NCBI GenBank assembly: GCA_025449645.1
Contig: JANWIY010000082.1
Span: 1-51,202, forward strand
DNA length: 51,202 nt
Direction: 5' to 3'
Source of the DNA: Chitinophagaceae bacterium
GTDB lineage: Bacteria; Bacteroidota; Bacteroidia; Chitinophagales; Chitinophagaceae
Part shown: piece by piece, positions 25,647-33,967 of the stretch
Layout: each line of letters begins with the position of its first letter
Numbering within the stretch: position 1 is the first letter of the stretch
Position numbers and translations under genes: made by a program
Notes under the pieces: model-generated
The model's database searches: none
What the model saw: only the letters and a program-made list of their open reading frames with translations
Told to the model about the DNA's origin: nothing

Positions 25647-28298
25647 ATGGGAAAACTTGTAGCGATTATCCTGCTTATATTCCTCAGCCTGCGTCTGGAT
25701 GCACAGCAAAATAAAAATGGAAATACTGTACTTAAGAATGGATGGGAAATGCAGTCATCCATGACCGTTACCGTACCTGGTAGTGAAATTTCAACGCCGA
25801 CGTACAAACCGGCAGGATGGTACAATATCAGCCTGCCTTCAACCATCATCGCGGGCCTGCTGAAGAACAAGCACTATGATTTTGATCCGTTTTACGGGAA
25901 AAATCTGGAAAGGATTGCGGGCCCGGAATTTGACAGTCCATGGTGGTTCAGAAAGGAATTTGTATTGTCTCCTGCTGACAAAGGAAAAAATATTACGCTT
26001 ATCCTGCATGGCATAAACTACCGTGCGAATGTGTGGCTGAACGGAGAGTTGATTGCAGATTCAAATCACATTATCGGACCATTCCGGATTTTTGATCTCG
26101 ACGTAAGTGCCAAAATTAAATACACAGGGACCAATGTATTGGCGCTTCAGGTGGTCCGTCCCTTCAATCCAAACAAGCGCGGAGGAGACCTGGCTATTGA
26201 TTATGCTGACTGGATCCATTACCCATCGGATTATAACGGCGGCATAGTCAATGATGTGGAGATCGGTTCCTGCGATAAAGTAGCAGTGCGATATCCGCTG
26301 GTCACGACCACATTCGACCTGCCTTCCCTGGCTACGGCGCATTTACAGGTAGATGCCGAGTTGATTAACTATTCAGACAAATCAGAGTCCGCATTGATCA
26401 AAGGAAAAATAAATGATGATATCATCTTTCAGCAGGAAGTGCATCTGCAGCCGGGGGAAGCAAAAGACGTGAATTTCGATCCGCGGGATTATCCGCAGCT
26501 GAATATCAAAAACCCACGCATCTGGTGGCCATGGCAATACGGTCAGCCGCAATTGAACAGGATAACACTTGAAGTGGTCAGAAACGGCAAAACAGGAAGT
26601 GGGGTTACAGAGAATTTCGGTATCCGGCAAATCACGTCTGAACTGATCGACAGCATGTCAAGGAAATTTATAGTGAATGGAAAACCAATCCTGCTTCGCG
26701 GAGCTGCATGGGCGCCGGACATATTCCAGCGTCGTTCTGGTGAAAGGCAGGAACAGGAAATCAGGCTCGTGCGGGACATGCATATGAATATCGTTCGCTC
26801 GGAAGGGAAACTGGAAGATGAACATTTTTATCAACTCTGTGATAAATATGGGTTACTGGTCATGACCGGCTGGATGTGTTGCGGCGCCTGGCAATACCCG
26901 GATAAATGGGATAGTGTAAAAAGAAATGTAGCCGTTGAATCAGACAGGAGCGTGATGTATTGGCTTAGAAATAAGGCTTGCATTTTAACCTGGCTCAATG
27001 GCAGCGATATGCCGCCAAGAGATACGGCTGTTGAAAGAGATTATTTAAATGTTGAAAAAGATTTGAAATTTCCGGATCCTATTCTTGCCACTGCAACTTC
27101 CGAGGTTTCTAAAGTATCCGGTCGCAGCGGTGTAAAAATGGACGGCCCTTACGAATGGGTGCCACCGGTATACTGGGAAGCCGACTCCAGCAGGTATGGA
27201 GGTGCCTGGAGTTTTGCAACGGAAATATCTCCCGGCCCTTCTATTCCTCCGATGGAAAGCCTGCTTAAATTCATCCCTGAAGATTCTCTTTCCACGACCA
27301 ACAGCCTCTGGCAATACCATTGCGGAACCATGCAATTTGGCAATACTAATATTTTTAACCAGGCACTCTCCGAAAGATACGGACCCTCTTCAACCATCCG
27401 GGATTTTGTGGCAAAAGCGCAGGCCCAGAATTATGAAGGGCACCGGGCAATGATGGAATCCTACGGCCTGAATAAATATAATCGGGCAACCGGTGTTGTG
27501 CAGTGGATGCTGAGCAATCCCTGGCCCAGCCTGATATGGCATACATATGATTATTACCTGTATCCCGCCGGCACATACTTTGGTATGAAGAAATCCATGG
27601 AAACGCTTCATGTTCAATATTCTTATAAATCCAGGGAAGTGATCATCAACAACTCCTTATTGCAAGCTTACAATAACCTTAGCGTGAAAGCCACTGTTTA
27701 TAACGGTGACGGGTCCCTGAAATACGAGCATTCCATCAGTGCTTCAGTCGGGGCCGATAACATCAAAAGATGCTTTGCTATTCCTGATATTGAGGGTCTG
27801 GATTCAGTTTATTTTCTCAGATTGGAAATGAAGGATGCATCTGCAAAAACCGTATCGCTGAACTGGTATTGGTTATCGAAAGCTGCAGATTCCCTGAACT
27901 GGAAAAAATCAACCTGGTTTTACACACCCCAATCTGCATTTACAGATTATCAGGGTTTGCAAAATCTGCCTTTGACTCCCCTGAAGGTTGGTTATACGAC
28001 AGAAAAAAATGCAACGGAGACCATTCAGCATATCCGCATGACGAATACAGGAAAAGCCATTGCATTCTTTGTTCATGTGCGTGCATTGAAAAAGAAAGGA
28101 GCTGATGACATTCTTCCTGTAATTTTTACAGACAATTACCTATTGATGGCGCCCGGTGAAACCAGAAATATAGATTGCAGCTATCTGAACAAAGATGCCG
28201 GTGAAGGAGTACCATACATAATGACCTCTGCATGGAATCTTGATTTGCATGGTAGCAAAGCCGAACAGAACGCAGGGTTTACCAATGAGATGAAGTAA
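25647..28298 (+). CDS. Glycoside hydrolase family 2, exo-beta-D-glucosaminidase-like
   Basis: The 883-residue protein has a signal peptide (LLIFLSLRLDAQ) and the GH2 order: sugar-binding domain (WYNISLPSTIIAGLL; SPWWFRKEF), beta-sandwich, then a TIM barrel starting at FIVNGKPILLRGAAWAPDIF. The acid/base fits Asp454 in WLNGSDMP and the nucleophile Glu526 in FATEISPGPSIPP. Their 72-residue spacing equals that recalled for Asp469 and Glu541 of exo-chitosanase CsxA. NGSD in place of the usual NE is characteristic of the glucosaminidase subgroup. It should release glucosamine (or, in relatives, mannose) from chain ends in the periplasm. The Gfo/Idh gene follows on the same strand. Confidence 0.88.
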   Translation: MGKLVAIILLIFLSLRLDAQQNKNGNTVLKNGWEMQSSMTVTVPGSEISTPTYKPAGWYNISLPSTIIAGLLKNKHYDFDPFYGKNLERIAGPEFDSPWWFRKEFVLSPADKGKNITLILHGINYRANVWLNGELIADSNHIIGPFRIFDLDVSAKIKYTGTNVLALQVVRPFNPNKRGGDLAIDYADWIHYPSDYNGGIVNDVEIGSCDKVAVRYPLVTTTFDLPSLATAHLQVDAELINYSDKSESALIKGKINDDIIFQQEVHLQPGEAKDVNFDPRDYPQLNIKNPRIWWPWQYGQPQLNRITLEVVRNGKTGSGVTENFGIRQITSELIDSMSRKFIVNGKPILLRGAAWAPDIFQRRSGERQEQEIRLVRDMHMNIVRSEGKLEDEHFYQLCDKYGLLVMTGWMCCGAWQYPDKWDSVKRNVAVESDRSVMYWLRNKACILTWLNGSDMPPRDTAVERDYLNVEKDLKFPDPILATATSEVSKVSGRSGVKMDGPYEWVPPVYWEADSSRYGGAWSFATEISPGPSIPPMESLLKFIPEDSLSTTNSLWQYHCGTMQFGNTNIFNQALSERYGPSSTIRDFVAKAQAQNYEGHRAMMESYGLNKYNRATGVVQWMLSNPWPSLIWHTYDYYLYPAGTYFGMKKSMETLHVQYSYKSREVIINNSLLQAYNNLSVKATVYNGDGSLKYEHSISASVGADNIKRCFAIPDIEGLDSVYFLRLEMKDASAKTVSLNWYWLSKAADSLNWKKSTWFYTPQSAFTDYQGLQNLPLTPLKVGYTTEKNATETIQHIRMTNTGKAIAFFVHVRALKKKGADDILPVIFTDNYLLMAPGETRNIDCSYLNKDAGEGVPYIMTSAWNLDLHGSKAEQNAGFTNEMK

Positions 28299-28311
28299 TT
28301 CGATACTGGTT

Positions 28312-28331
28312 ATGTGTTGCAGCACATTTTT
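28312..28331 (+). terminator. Weak hairpin with T-run between the GH2 and Gfo/Idh genes
   Basis: ATGTG (28312-28316) and CACAT (28323-28327) can pair around a 6-nt centre and are followed by TTTTT. The stem is short, so this is more likely to dampen than to end transcription into the oxidoreductase gene. Confidence 0.3.
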
Positions 28332-28352
28332 CTTTTCATAAATATTCTAAAT

Positions 28353-29876
28353 ATGAAAAAATTCAAGACAAAGGAGGGCGACAGCAGGATAAGCCGCGGA
28401 GATTTTATCAAACAATCGGCATTGACCGCAGCAGGATTTTATATTGTCCCCAGGCATGTACTGGGAGGCAGGGGATTTGTTGCACCAAGCGATAAATTAT
28501 ACATAGCAGCAATAGGTTGTGGAGGTGAGGCAGAAAATGATATTCATCATTATGCGACCGCGCCTAAAAAGAACGCGGTCATAGCATTTCTCTGCGACGT
28601 AGATCAGCGGATGGCAGCCCCAAGGCGAAAGGAATTTCCGAAAGCCGGATTCTATGAAGACTGGCGCGAATTATTCCAGAAAGAAAGCAAGCATTTTGAT
28701 GCGGTTTCTGTTGCCATACCAGATCATAATCACGCCATTGTCGGTTTAAGTGCAATGCATCTGAACAAACATCTTTACCTGCAAAAACCGCTTACCCATG
28801 ATATATTTGAAGCACGCATACTCACGGAGGCGGCAAAAAAATACAAGGTAGTTACGCAAATGGGCGACCAGGGCGCATCCAGTGGCGGTATGCGGACACT
28901 GAGGGAATGGTTCGAAGCCGGATTGCTGGGCGATATAGAAAAAGTGTATAACTGGACAAACCGTCCGGTTTGGCCCCAGGGAATTCCCTGGCCCGATAAA
29001 CATCCGCCGGTTCCAAAAGAATTGAATTGGGACCTCTGGTTGGGAACCGCAGAAAAAACGGATTATATTGATAACCTGGTGCCTTTTAACTGGCGTGGCT
29101 GGTGGAGATTTGGAACAGGCGCCCTCGGTGATATGGCATGCCATATCATCGGACCTTCTTTCAAATTGCTTGAACTTGGTTATCCTACGGAAGTTACCTG
29201 CAGCGCCAGCACGATCTATTCCGGGATATTTAAGGAAGCGGATTTCCCCGAAAGCATTCCTGTCGCAAGCCAACTCAGATACACATTCAAATTAAAAGAC
29301 GGGCGGGATCTCAAACTTTATTGGATGGATGGCGGAATGGTGCCTGACCGGCCGGATGAACTCGATCCGGATGTGAATGAAAATGAGGCGCTGGCAGACA
29401 CGCCCGAAGTAAATGACTACGAAGGCGGCAGCTTATTTGTCGGAACCAAGGGCAAGGCATCCTGCGGCTGGGGAGGGACCATTCCGAGGCTCTTGCCGCT
29501 TTCGCGTAACAAAGAAATAAATATTCCTCAAAAATATCCCCGCGTGGAAGGAGATATGGATGGCCACTGGTGGCAATGGGTTGATGCCTGCATAGCAGGT
29601 TATGGAAATGCTGAAGTGGATTCGCCATTCGTCGGATACGCCGGACCGCTTACAGAAACCGTACTCATGGGTAACCTCCTGTTGAGAAGCTTTAATTTGC
29701 GCCAAAAAGTAAAAAAGAACGATCCGGTTTACGGAGCAATGGAAGAATACGAAACGCCCGGCCGCTACATCAGCTACAAATGGGATGGGGCAAATATGCG
29801 GATCACTAATTTTGAACCCGCCAACCAATTTGTAAAAAGGAAATACAGGGATGGCTGGGGAGAATTGACATTATAA
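28353..29876 (+). CDS. Exported-type Gfo/Idh/MocA-family oxidoreductase
   Basis: I start at the ATG at 28353 (507 residues). An upstream in-frame ATG at 28314 adds 13 hydrophobic residues and would hide the leader. The N-terminus SRISRGDFIKQSALTAAGFYIVPR is the Tat-like leader usual for Bacteroidota Gfo/Idh proteins, although one of the twin arginines is not present. The nucleotide-binding motif is IAAIGCGGEAENDI and the EKP-type catalytic motif is LQKPLTHD (Lys145). A DMACHIIG segment (~270) supplies the conserved His of the C-terminal domain. Members interconvert sugar C-OH and keto groups, and some act as NAD-retaining glycosidases. It is 54 bp from the GH2 gene and probably shares its substrate. 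Confidence 0.88.
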   Translation: MKKFKTKEGDSRISRGDFIKQSALTAAGFYIVPRHVLGGRGFVAPSDKLYIAAIGCGGEAENDIHHYATAPKKNAVIAFLCDVDQRMAAPRRKEFPKAGFYEDWRELFQKESKHFDAVSVAIPDHNHAIVGLSAMHLNKHLYLQKPLTHDIFEARILTEAAKKYKVVTQMGDQGASSGGMRTLREWFEAGLLGDIEKVYNWTNRPVWPQGIPWPDKHPPVPKELNWDLWLGTAEKTDYIDNLVPFNWRGWWRFGTGALGDMACHIIGPSFKLLELGYPTEVTCSASTIYSGIFKEADFPESIPVASQLRYTFKLKDGRDLKLYWMDGGMVPDRPDELDPDVNENEALADTPEVNDYEGGSLFVGTKGKASCGWGGTIPRLLPLSRNKEINIPQKYPRVEGDMDGHWWQWVDACIAGYGNAEVDSPFVGYAGPLTETVLMGNLLLRSFNLRQKVKKNDPVYGAMEEYETPGRYISYKWDGANMRITNFEPANQFVKRKYRDGWGELTL

Positions 29877-29880
29877 AACT

Positions 29881-29905
29881 AAAAAAGGGCTGGCAAAGGC
29901 AGCCC
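29881..29905 (-). terminator. Rho-independent terminator of the 153-aa exported-protein gene
   Basis: On the minus strand, GGGCTG and CAGCCC arms (29887-29892 and 29100-block equivalent 29900-29905) enclose a 7-nt loop and are followed by six T residues (29881-29886 read in reverse). It lies 18 bp past the stop of the minus-strand gene ending at 29923. On the plus strand there is no T-run, so it does not suit the Gfo/Idh transcript. Confidence 0.75.
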
Positions 29906-29922
29906 CTGACACTAAAATAAAT

Positions 29923-30384
29923 TTAAGCATGGATGGCTCTCTTAACCGCACCCAGGGCGCCGTCAATGTGCATGAAAGCTCTTCCCTGCAATCCCTGGGA
30001 AAATTTATTGTCTTCATCCTGAGCGACATCTTTTCTTGCCTTGCGTAAAAAGTCCATCGCATCATGCAACCGGCCAGCATGATCAGGATGTTCGTCAACC
30101 CGTGGATGATCATTAATATCTTTCCCATCATCCAGAGCAGCCTTTTTGATTTCGTTTATAGCTGCATCTATTTCTTTAACCGCCTGAACTTCGTCTACCG
30201 TTTTATCCCAGTTGCCCGGGCGATGTTCAATCATCCATCGCGCAGCCCGCAAATCAGATAATGCATGAAGGTAATAAGGATGTTCGGCCAAACTTGCAGA
30301 GGTTCCGGCTTTTACAGAAGATAGGCTCATCGAAAATAAAATTAGCAATCCCGAGATCATTTTGATGAGAGGTAATTTTTTCAT
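29923..30384 (-). CDS. Exported helical protein of unknown function
   Basis: The 153-residue protein has a signal peptide (LIKMISGLLILFSMSLSSVKAG). The mature part is almost all amphipathic helix: HPYYLHALSDLRAARWMIEHR, VDEVQAVKEIDAAINEIKKAA, AGRLHDAMDFLRKARKDVAQ and FMHIDGALGAVKRAIHA. This suggests a four-helix bundle. Histidines recur at helix starts or within helices (HPYYLHA, EHR, EHPDHAGRLHDA, MHID), which could bind metal or heme, but no CxxCH is present. I recognise proteins of this pattern as short periplasmic hypotheticals in several phyla, with no function known to me. A good terminator follows it. Confidence 0.7.
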   Translation of the reverse strand: MKKLPLIKMISGLLILFSMSLSSVKAGTSASLAEHPYYLHALSDLRAARWMIEHRPGNWDKTVDEVQAVKEIDAAINEIKKAALDDGKDINDHPRVDEHPDHAGRLHDAMDFLRKARKDVAQDEDNKFSQGLQGRAFMHIDGALGAVKRAIHA

Positions 30385-30528
30385 GGTGTTTATTTTTAAT
30401 AATTTATGTGCGGGCAGGTATTTTCCGTAACCGCCGGTTATATGAACCTTAAATCAAAATATTTATTGCCGTGTTTTTCTTCTTAACAATTGATTGACAA
30501 GAAGGAAGACTCTGGATTCGGAACAAAC

Positions 30529-30548
30529 GGTTCCCCAAATGGGTTCCC
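30529..30548. repeat. Short direct repeat GGTTCCC upstream of the GH20 gene
   Basis: GGTTCCC occurs at 30529-30535 and again at 30542-30548, 13 bp apart, with a GGAAC/GTTCC dyad (30520-30533) overlapping the first copy. It lies 50-70 bp before the GH20 start and might be an operator; the short length makes chance likely. Confidence 0.22.
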
Positions 30549-30597
30549 GGAATTTACTCCATGATTTTTAATTATATTCGGTACTCAAATTTTCAGG

Positions 30598-32508
30598 ATG
30601 AAAAAATTGGACACCCGGGTTTGTTTTTGTTTTTTTCTACTTATTTTATTTCGACCAGCTGCAAGGGCGGCAGATAATTCGCCAATCCGTCTCATCCCGC
30701 AACCCGTCAGCCTGGTTGACCGGCCTGGCCTGTTTATGTTTGATCATTCAGTTCCCCTTATTATTAGTATGCCGGGCCAGGAATTGAATGAAACAGCAAA
30801 ATGGTTTTTGAATCAATTGGCCTTAACAACGGGCATCAGCATTCAACAAAAGAAATCCGGAAAGAACGGTATTCACCTAAGCCTGATCCCAGGCGGGAGC
30901 CAGAAAGAAATTGGAAAGGAAGGTTATATTTTGTCTGTCAGTCCTTCGTCTGTTTCCTTGAAGGCCAATACCGTTGCAGGAATTTTTTACGGTATGCAAA
31001 CCTTATTACAGCTGCTGCCACCAGATGCCAGAACGGTTTTCGGCGGCGAACAAAAGCGGCTGGGTATGCCCTGTGCAGAAATCACCGATTATCCCCGTTT
31101 TGGCTGGCGCGGGATTATGCTTGATGTGAGCCGCCATTTCTTCACAAAGGAGGAAGTGGAGAAATATATTGATGAAATAGTCATGTTTAAATATAATGTA
31201 TTGCACCTGCATCTGAGTGATGATCAGGGCTGGCGGATCGAAATAAAGAGCCTGCCGCAGCTGACCAGCGTGGGTGCCTGGCGTGTGAAACGTACCGGCG
31301 CATGGGGGCAGTTCCTGCCGGCCCTGGCACACGAACCGGCAACTGATGGCGGATTTTACACGCAGGATGATATGCGGGAAATCATCAAATACGCAAAGCA
31401 GCGAAACGTGACCATCTTACCCGAAATTGATGTGCCTGCCCATAGTCTCGCTTTGATAACAGCTTACCCCAATCTTTCCTGCACCCAATTGCCTTACAGT
31501 GTAAACGCAGGATTTCATGACCCGGTCAGGGATGATAATGCACTATGTATCGGCAATGATTCAGTTTTTCTCATACTGGATAAAATATTTACCGAGCTGG
31601 CGGCTTTATTTCCATGTGAATATATTCACGTGGGCGGCGACGAGGCTTATAAGGGTTTTTGGGCTGACTGTCCGAAATGTCAAAAACGGATGGCTGATGA
31701 GCATCTGAAAAATGTGGATGAATTGCAGAGTTATTTTGTAAAAAGGGTGGAGAAAATACTGGAGGCCAAAGGTAAAAAACTGATCGGATGGGATGAAATA
31801 CTGGAAGGAGGGCTGGCTCCGGAAGCAACGGTCATGAGCTGGAGAGGAATGAAGGGCGGGATAGAAGCCGCAAGGATGCAACATCACGTGGTCATGACAC
31901 CCTGGGACTATACCTACCTCGACCTCTACCAGGGTGAGATTACTGCGGAACCGCCAACTTATGGGATGTGTCTCCTGAGCGATTCTTATAATTGGGATCC
32001 GGTTCCTGACAGTGTTGATGAAAAATATATTTTGGGTGGGCAGGGAAATCTGTGGACGGAAAGAGTTCCAAATTTTCGCCAGGTGGAATACATGACCTGG
32101 CCCCGCGCGCTCGCGCTCTCCGAAGTGTACTGGAGTCCCAGGGCCAGCCGGAACTGGGATGATTTTATTAAGAGAATGGAAATCCAGTTTGTACGGTTTG
32201 ACGCTGCGGGAATCAAATATGCAAGAAGTGCCTACAACGTGATCTTTAAGCCTGTACGGAGCACCGGACGGGATTTTAATGTGATGTTGTCAACCGAAAT
32301 TAAAGGACTCGACATCTACTATTCATTCGATTTCACGAACCCGGACTCATTTTACCCTAAATACGATGGCAAACCAATCAGCTTTCCATTCGGTTCCGAT
32401 CAATTGAATGTCATCACCTACCGCGATGGGAAACCGATTGGCAGACAAATAAATATTAAAAAAGAAGAATTGGCCGGTCGGCTAAATCAGAGGAGGCATG
32501 AATATTAG
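30598..32508 (+). CDS. Family 20 beta-N-acetylhexosaminidase
   Basis: The 636-residue protein has a signal peptide ending near ARAADN, then a GH20b N-terminal domain (~28-160; LIPQPVSLVDRPG). The GH20 barrel starts at YPRFGWRGIMLDVSRHF and carries the catalytic pair Asp348-Glu349 in IHVGGDEAYKGFW. HLHLSDDQGWRIEIKSLP and WTERV are also typical. The C-terminal ~100 residues resemble the Fn3/CHB_HEX_C region (FNVMLSTEIKGLDIYYSFDFTNP). It releases terminal GlcNAc or GalNAc from chitooligosaccharides or glycans by substrate-assisted catalysis. With the GH2 glucosaminidase it could handle both acetylated and deacetylated units of partly acetylated chitosan. Confidence 0.95.
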   Translation: MKKLDTRVCFCFFLLILFRPAARAADNSPIRLIPQPVSLVDRPGLFMFDHSVPLIISMPGQELNETAKWFLNQLALTTGISIQQKKSGKNGIHLSLIPGGSQKEIGKEGYILSVSPSSVSLKANTVAGIFYGMQTLLQLLPPDARTVFGGEQKRLGMPCAEITDYPRFGWRGIMLDVSRHFFTKEEVEKYIDEIVMFKYNVLHLHLSDDQGWRIEIKSLPQLTSVGAWRVKRTGAWGQFLPALAHEPATDGGFYTQDDMREIIKYAKQRNVTILPEIDVPAHSLALITAYPNLSCTQLPYSVNAGFHDPVRDDNALCIGNDSVFLILDKIFTELAALFPCEYIHVGGDEAYKGFWADCPKCQKRMADEHLKNVDELQSYFVKRVEKILEAKGKKLIGWDEILEGGLAPEATVMSWRGMKGGIEAARMQHHVVMTPWDYTYLDLYQGEITAEPPTYGMCLLSDSYNWDPVPDSVDEKYILGGQGNLWTERVPNFRQVEYMTWPRALALSEVYWSPRASRNWDDFIKRMEIQFVRFDAAGIKYARSAYNVIFKPVRSTGRDFNVMLSTEIKGLDIYYSFDFTNPDSFYPKYDGKPISFPFGSDQLNVITYRDGKPIGRQINIKKEELAGRLNQRRHEY

Positions 32509-32722
32509 CATTTTTGCTTTCGATATCTCATTTGAATTGCGTTTGATCATTTATTATAGCAGTTCCCCCCACTTCATGTGCATTGGGATAAATATGTAAA
32601 TTATTATCACAGGATTGAAGTGCCATGATCGCTTACCATCTTTCCGATAGCCTCACCTGACGATTAGCCGGGAAAACGGGTGTTTGTCGCAGCTTTTCAC
32701 TATTACGTCTCATTTGCTGAAA

Positions 32723-32748
32723 TTGCCTGAAATGCCATTATACTTTTG
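32723..32748 (+). promoter_or_regulatory. Promoter of the 149-aa exported-protein gene
   Basis: TACTTTTG at 32741-32748 matches TAnnTTTG perfectly; a TTG at 32723-32725 precedes it by 15 bp, shorter than the 18 bp of other promoters here. The expected start near 32755 leaves a leader of about 40 nt to the ATG at 32794 and excludes an upstream in-frame ATG at 32746, which lies inside the promoter. Confidence 0.6.
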
Positions 32749-32793
32749 GCCTGCCATTATTCTTCGTCATTTATTCATACTAAAACAAAAAAA

Positions 32794-33243
32794 ATGAAAA
32801 AGCCAATTGTAATATTAGTAGCATTGCTCATTTTCAATTTTACGGCCACTTATGCCAAAAGCAGTGATACCAAGGTTCCGGAATCTATAACCTCCGTATT
32901 TAATAGTGATTTTTCACAGGCGGGAAATGTGAAATGGGAAAAAATAGCCAACTATTTCAAAGCAAGTTTTAGCTTTCGTGGAGAAGTATTATTTGCCTTT
33001 TACAGTGAAGATGCTGATTTAATGGGAATTGCAAATAATATACTTTCAGACAGGCTTCCGGCTTTCTTACAATCAGAAATCAAAAGGGATTATAAAGGCT
33101 ACTGGATTACCGATCTGTTCGAATATTCCATAAAAGATACACCCGGTTATTTCATTGAACTTGAAAACGCCGATCGGATAATCATGCTAAAAAGTGACGG
33201 AAATCAAAAATGGCATTTGTCAAAAACCATAATGAAATTTTGA
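32794..33243 (+). CDS. Exported PepSY-like small protein
   Basis: I place the start at the ATG at 32794 (149 residues), because the alternative ATG at 32746 falls inside the promoter and would bury the signal peptide. From 32794 there is a clean leader (MKKPIVILVALLIFNFTATYA). The mature part, with VFNSDFSQAGNVKWEKIANYFKASFSF and a following LFAFYSEDADLMG, resembles the short Bacteroidota periplasmic proteins with PepSY-like folds. The C-terminal half (GYWITDLFEYSIKDTPGYFIELENADRIIMLKSDGN) repeats the same beta rhythm. Function is unknown; it is probably periplasmic and monocistronic. Confidence 0.68.
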   Translation: MKKPIVILVALLIFNFTATYAKSSDTKVPESITSVFNSDFSQAGNVKWEKIANYFKASFSFRGEVLFAFYSEDADLMGIANNILSDRLPAFLQSEIKRDYKGYWITDLFEYSIKDTPGYFIELENADRIIMLKSDGNQKWHLSKTIMKF

Positions 33244-33280
33244 TCAGCAAATTGTAAGTGCATTGAATTGTATCATGGCA

Positions 33281-33967
33281 TTATTCGCCGGTGTATGGAT
33301 CTTTGATTTTCTTTATTCTGTATGTAATATTTGAAAATCTGACTTCACATCTGTTACCGGTTGGCGATTGTGCCAGGAATCCTACCTGAAAACCTTTATG
33401 CGTGTCAAATTGCAGGTGTCTGATCAGGAACCATTTCATACCGTTCACAGAATAATAAAGTGTGATTACGTTATCGGCCTTTGCGACCTTGTAAAAAACC
33501 TTATTTGCCTTAATCTCAACTGAGTTGCAGTCGTCAGAAATATTTTTTGTTACAACACTTACCACCCTTCTTGCGCCAGTATAATCTTTTTCAAAACAAA
33601 ACTTGATCCAATTTAAACTGTCCTGCCTGATTACAATTGCTCCCCCATCCCATTTGTTAGCAAAAGTATGTTCTATTGATGCAGTAAGTACAAAGTTATC
33701 ATCAGCTTTAAATAGAAGTTTCGGTGCATTGTCGGTGTTGTAAGTCACATTCGGATCCCTGAACATATCCGTTTTATGTCCGGCTACAATTACCAGTTGA
33801 TTCCCCCTTATAAAATACTTTTCGGGTGGATTTTCCCAAAACAATTCGTAAGGAATCGATCCAATCCTCAACGCACCCATTTTTTGGGCTTCGGCTTTAA
33901 AATGGATTAAGGAAACCGTTAATAATAATACGATGAACCTAACTTGTTTTGTCTTGTCCACGGCCAT
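33281..33967 (-). CDS. DUF1349-family concanavalin-like exported protein
   Basis: The 228-residue protein has a signal peptide (FIVLLLTVSLIHFKAEAQ). A DUF1349 beta-sandwich fold follows: WENPPEKYFIRGNQLVIVAGHKTDMFRDP, DGGAIVIRQDSLNWIKFCFE, YYSVNGMKWFLIRHLQF and a terminal VRFSNITYRI. These lectin-like folds bind or cleave carbohydrate in some relatives. Its ATG shares one base with the stop of the preceding DUF1080 gene (TAATG), so the two are translationally coupled. A carbohydrate-related role in the periplasm or on the cell surface is likely but unproven. Confidence 0.85.
   Translation of the reverse strand: MAVDKTKQVRFIVLLLTVSLIHFKAEAQKMGALRIGSIPYELFWENPPEKYFIRGNQLVIVAGHKTDMFRDPNVTYNTDNAPKLLFKADDNFVLTASIEHTFANKWDGGAIVIRQDSLNWIKFCFEKDYTGARRVVSVVTKNISDDCNSVEIKANKVFYKVAKADNVITLYYSVNGMKWFLIRHLQFDTHKGFQVGFLAQSPTGNRCEVRFSNITYRIKKIKDPYTGE

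Noticed and set aside
28746-29273. 175-codon minus-strand frame inside the Gfo/Idh gene
   Set aside because: The plus-strand protein has continuous family motifs across this stretch; the minus frame has none.
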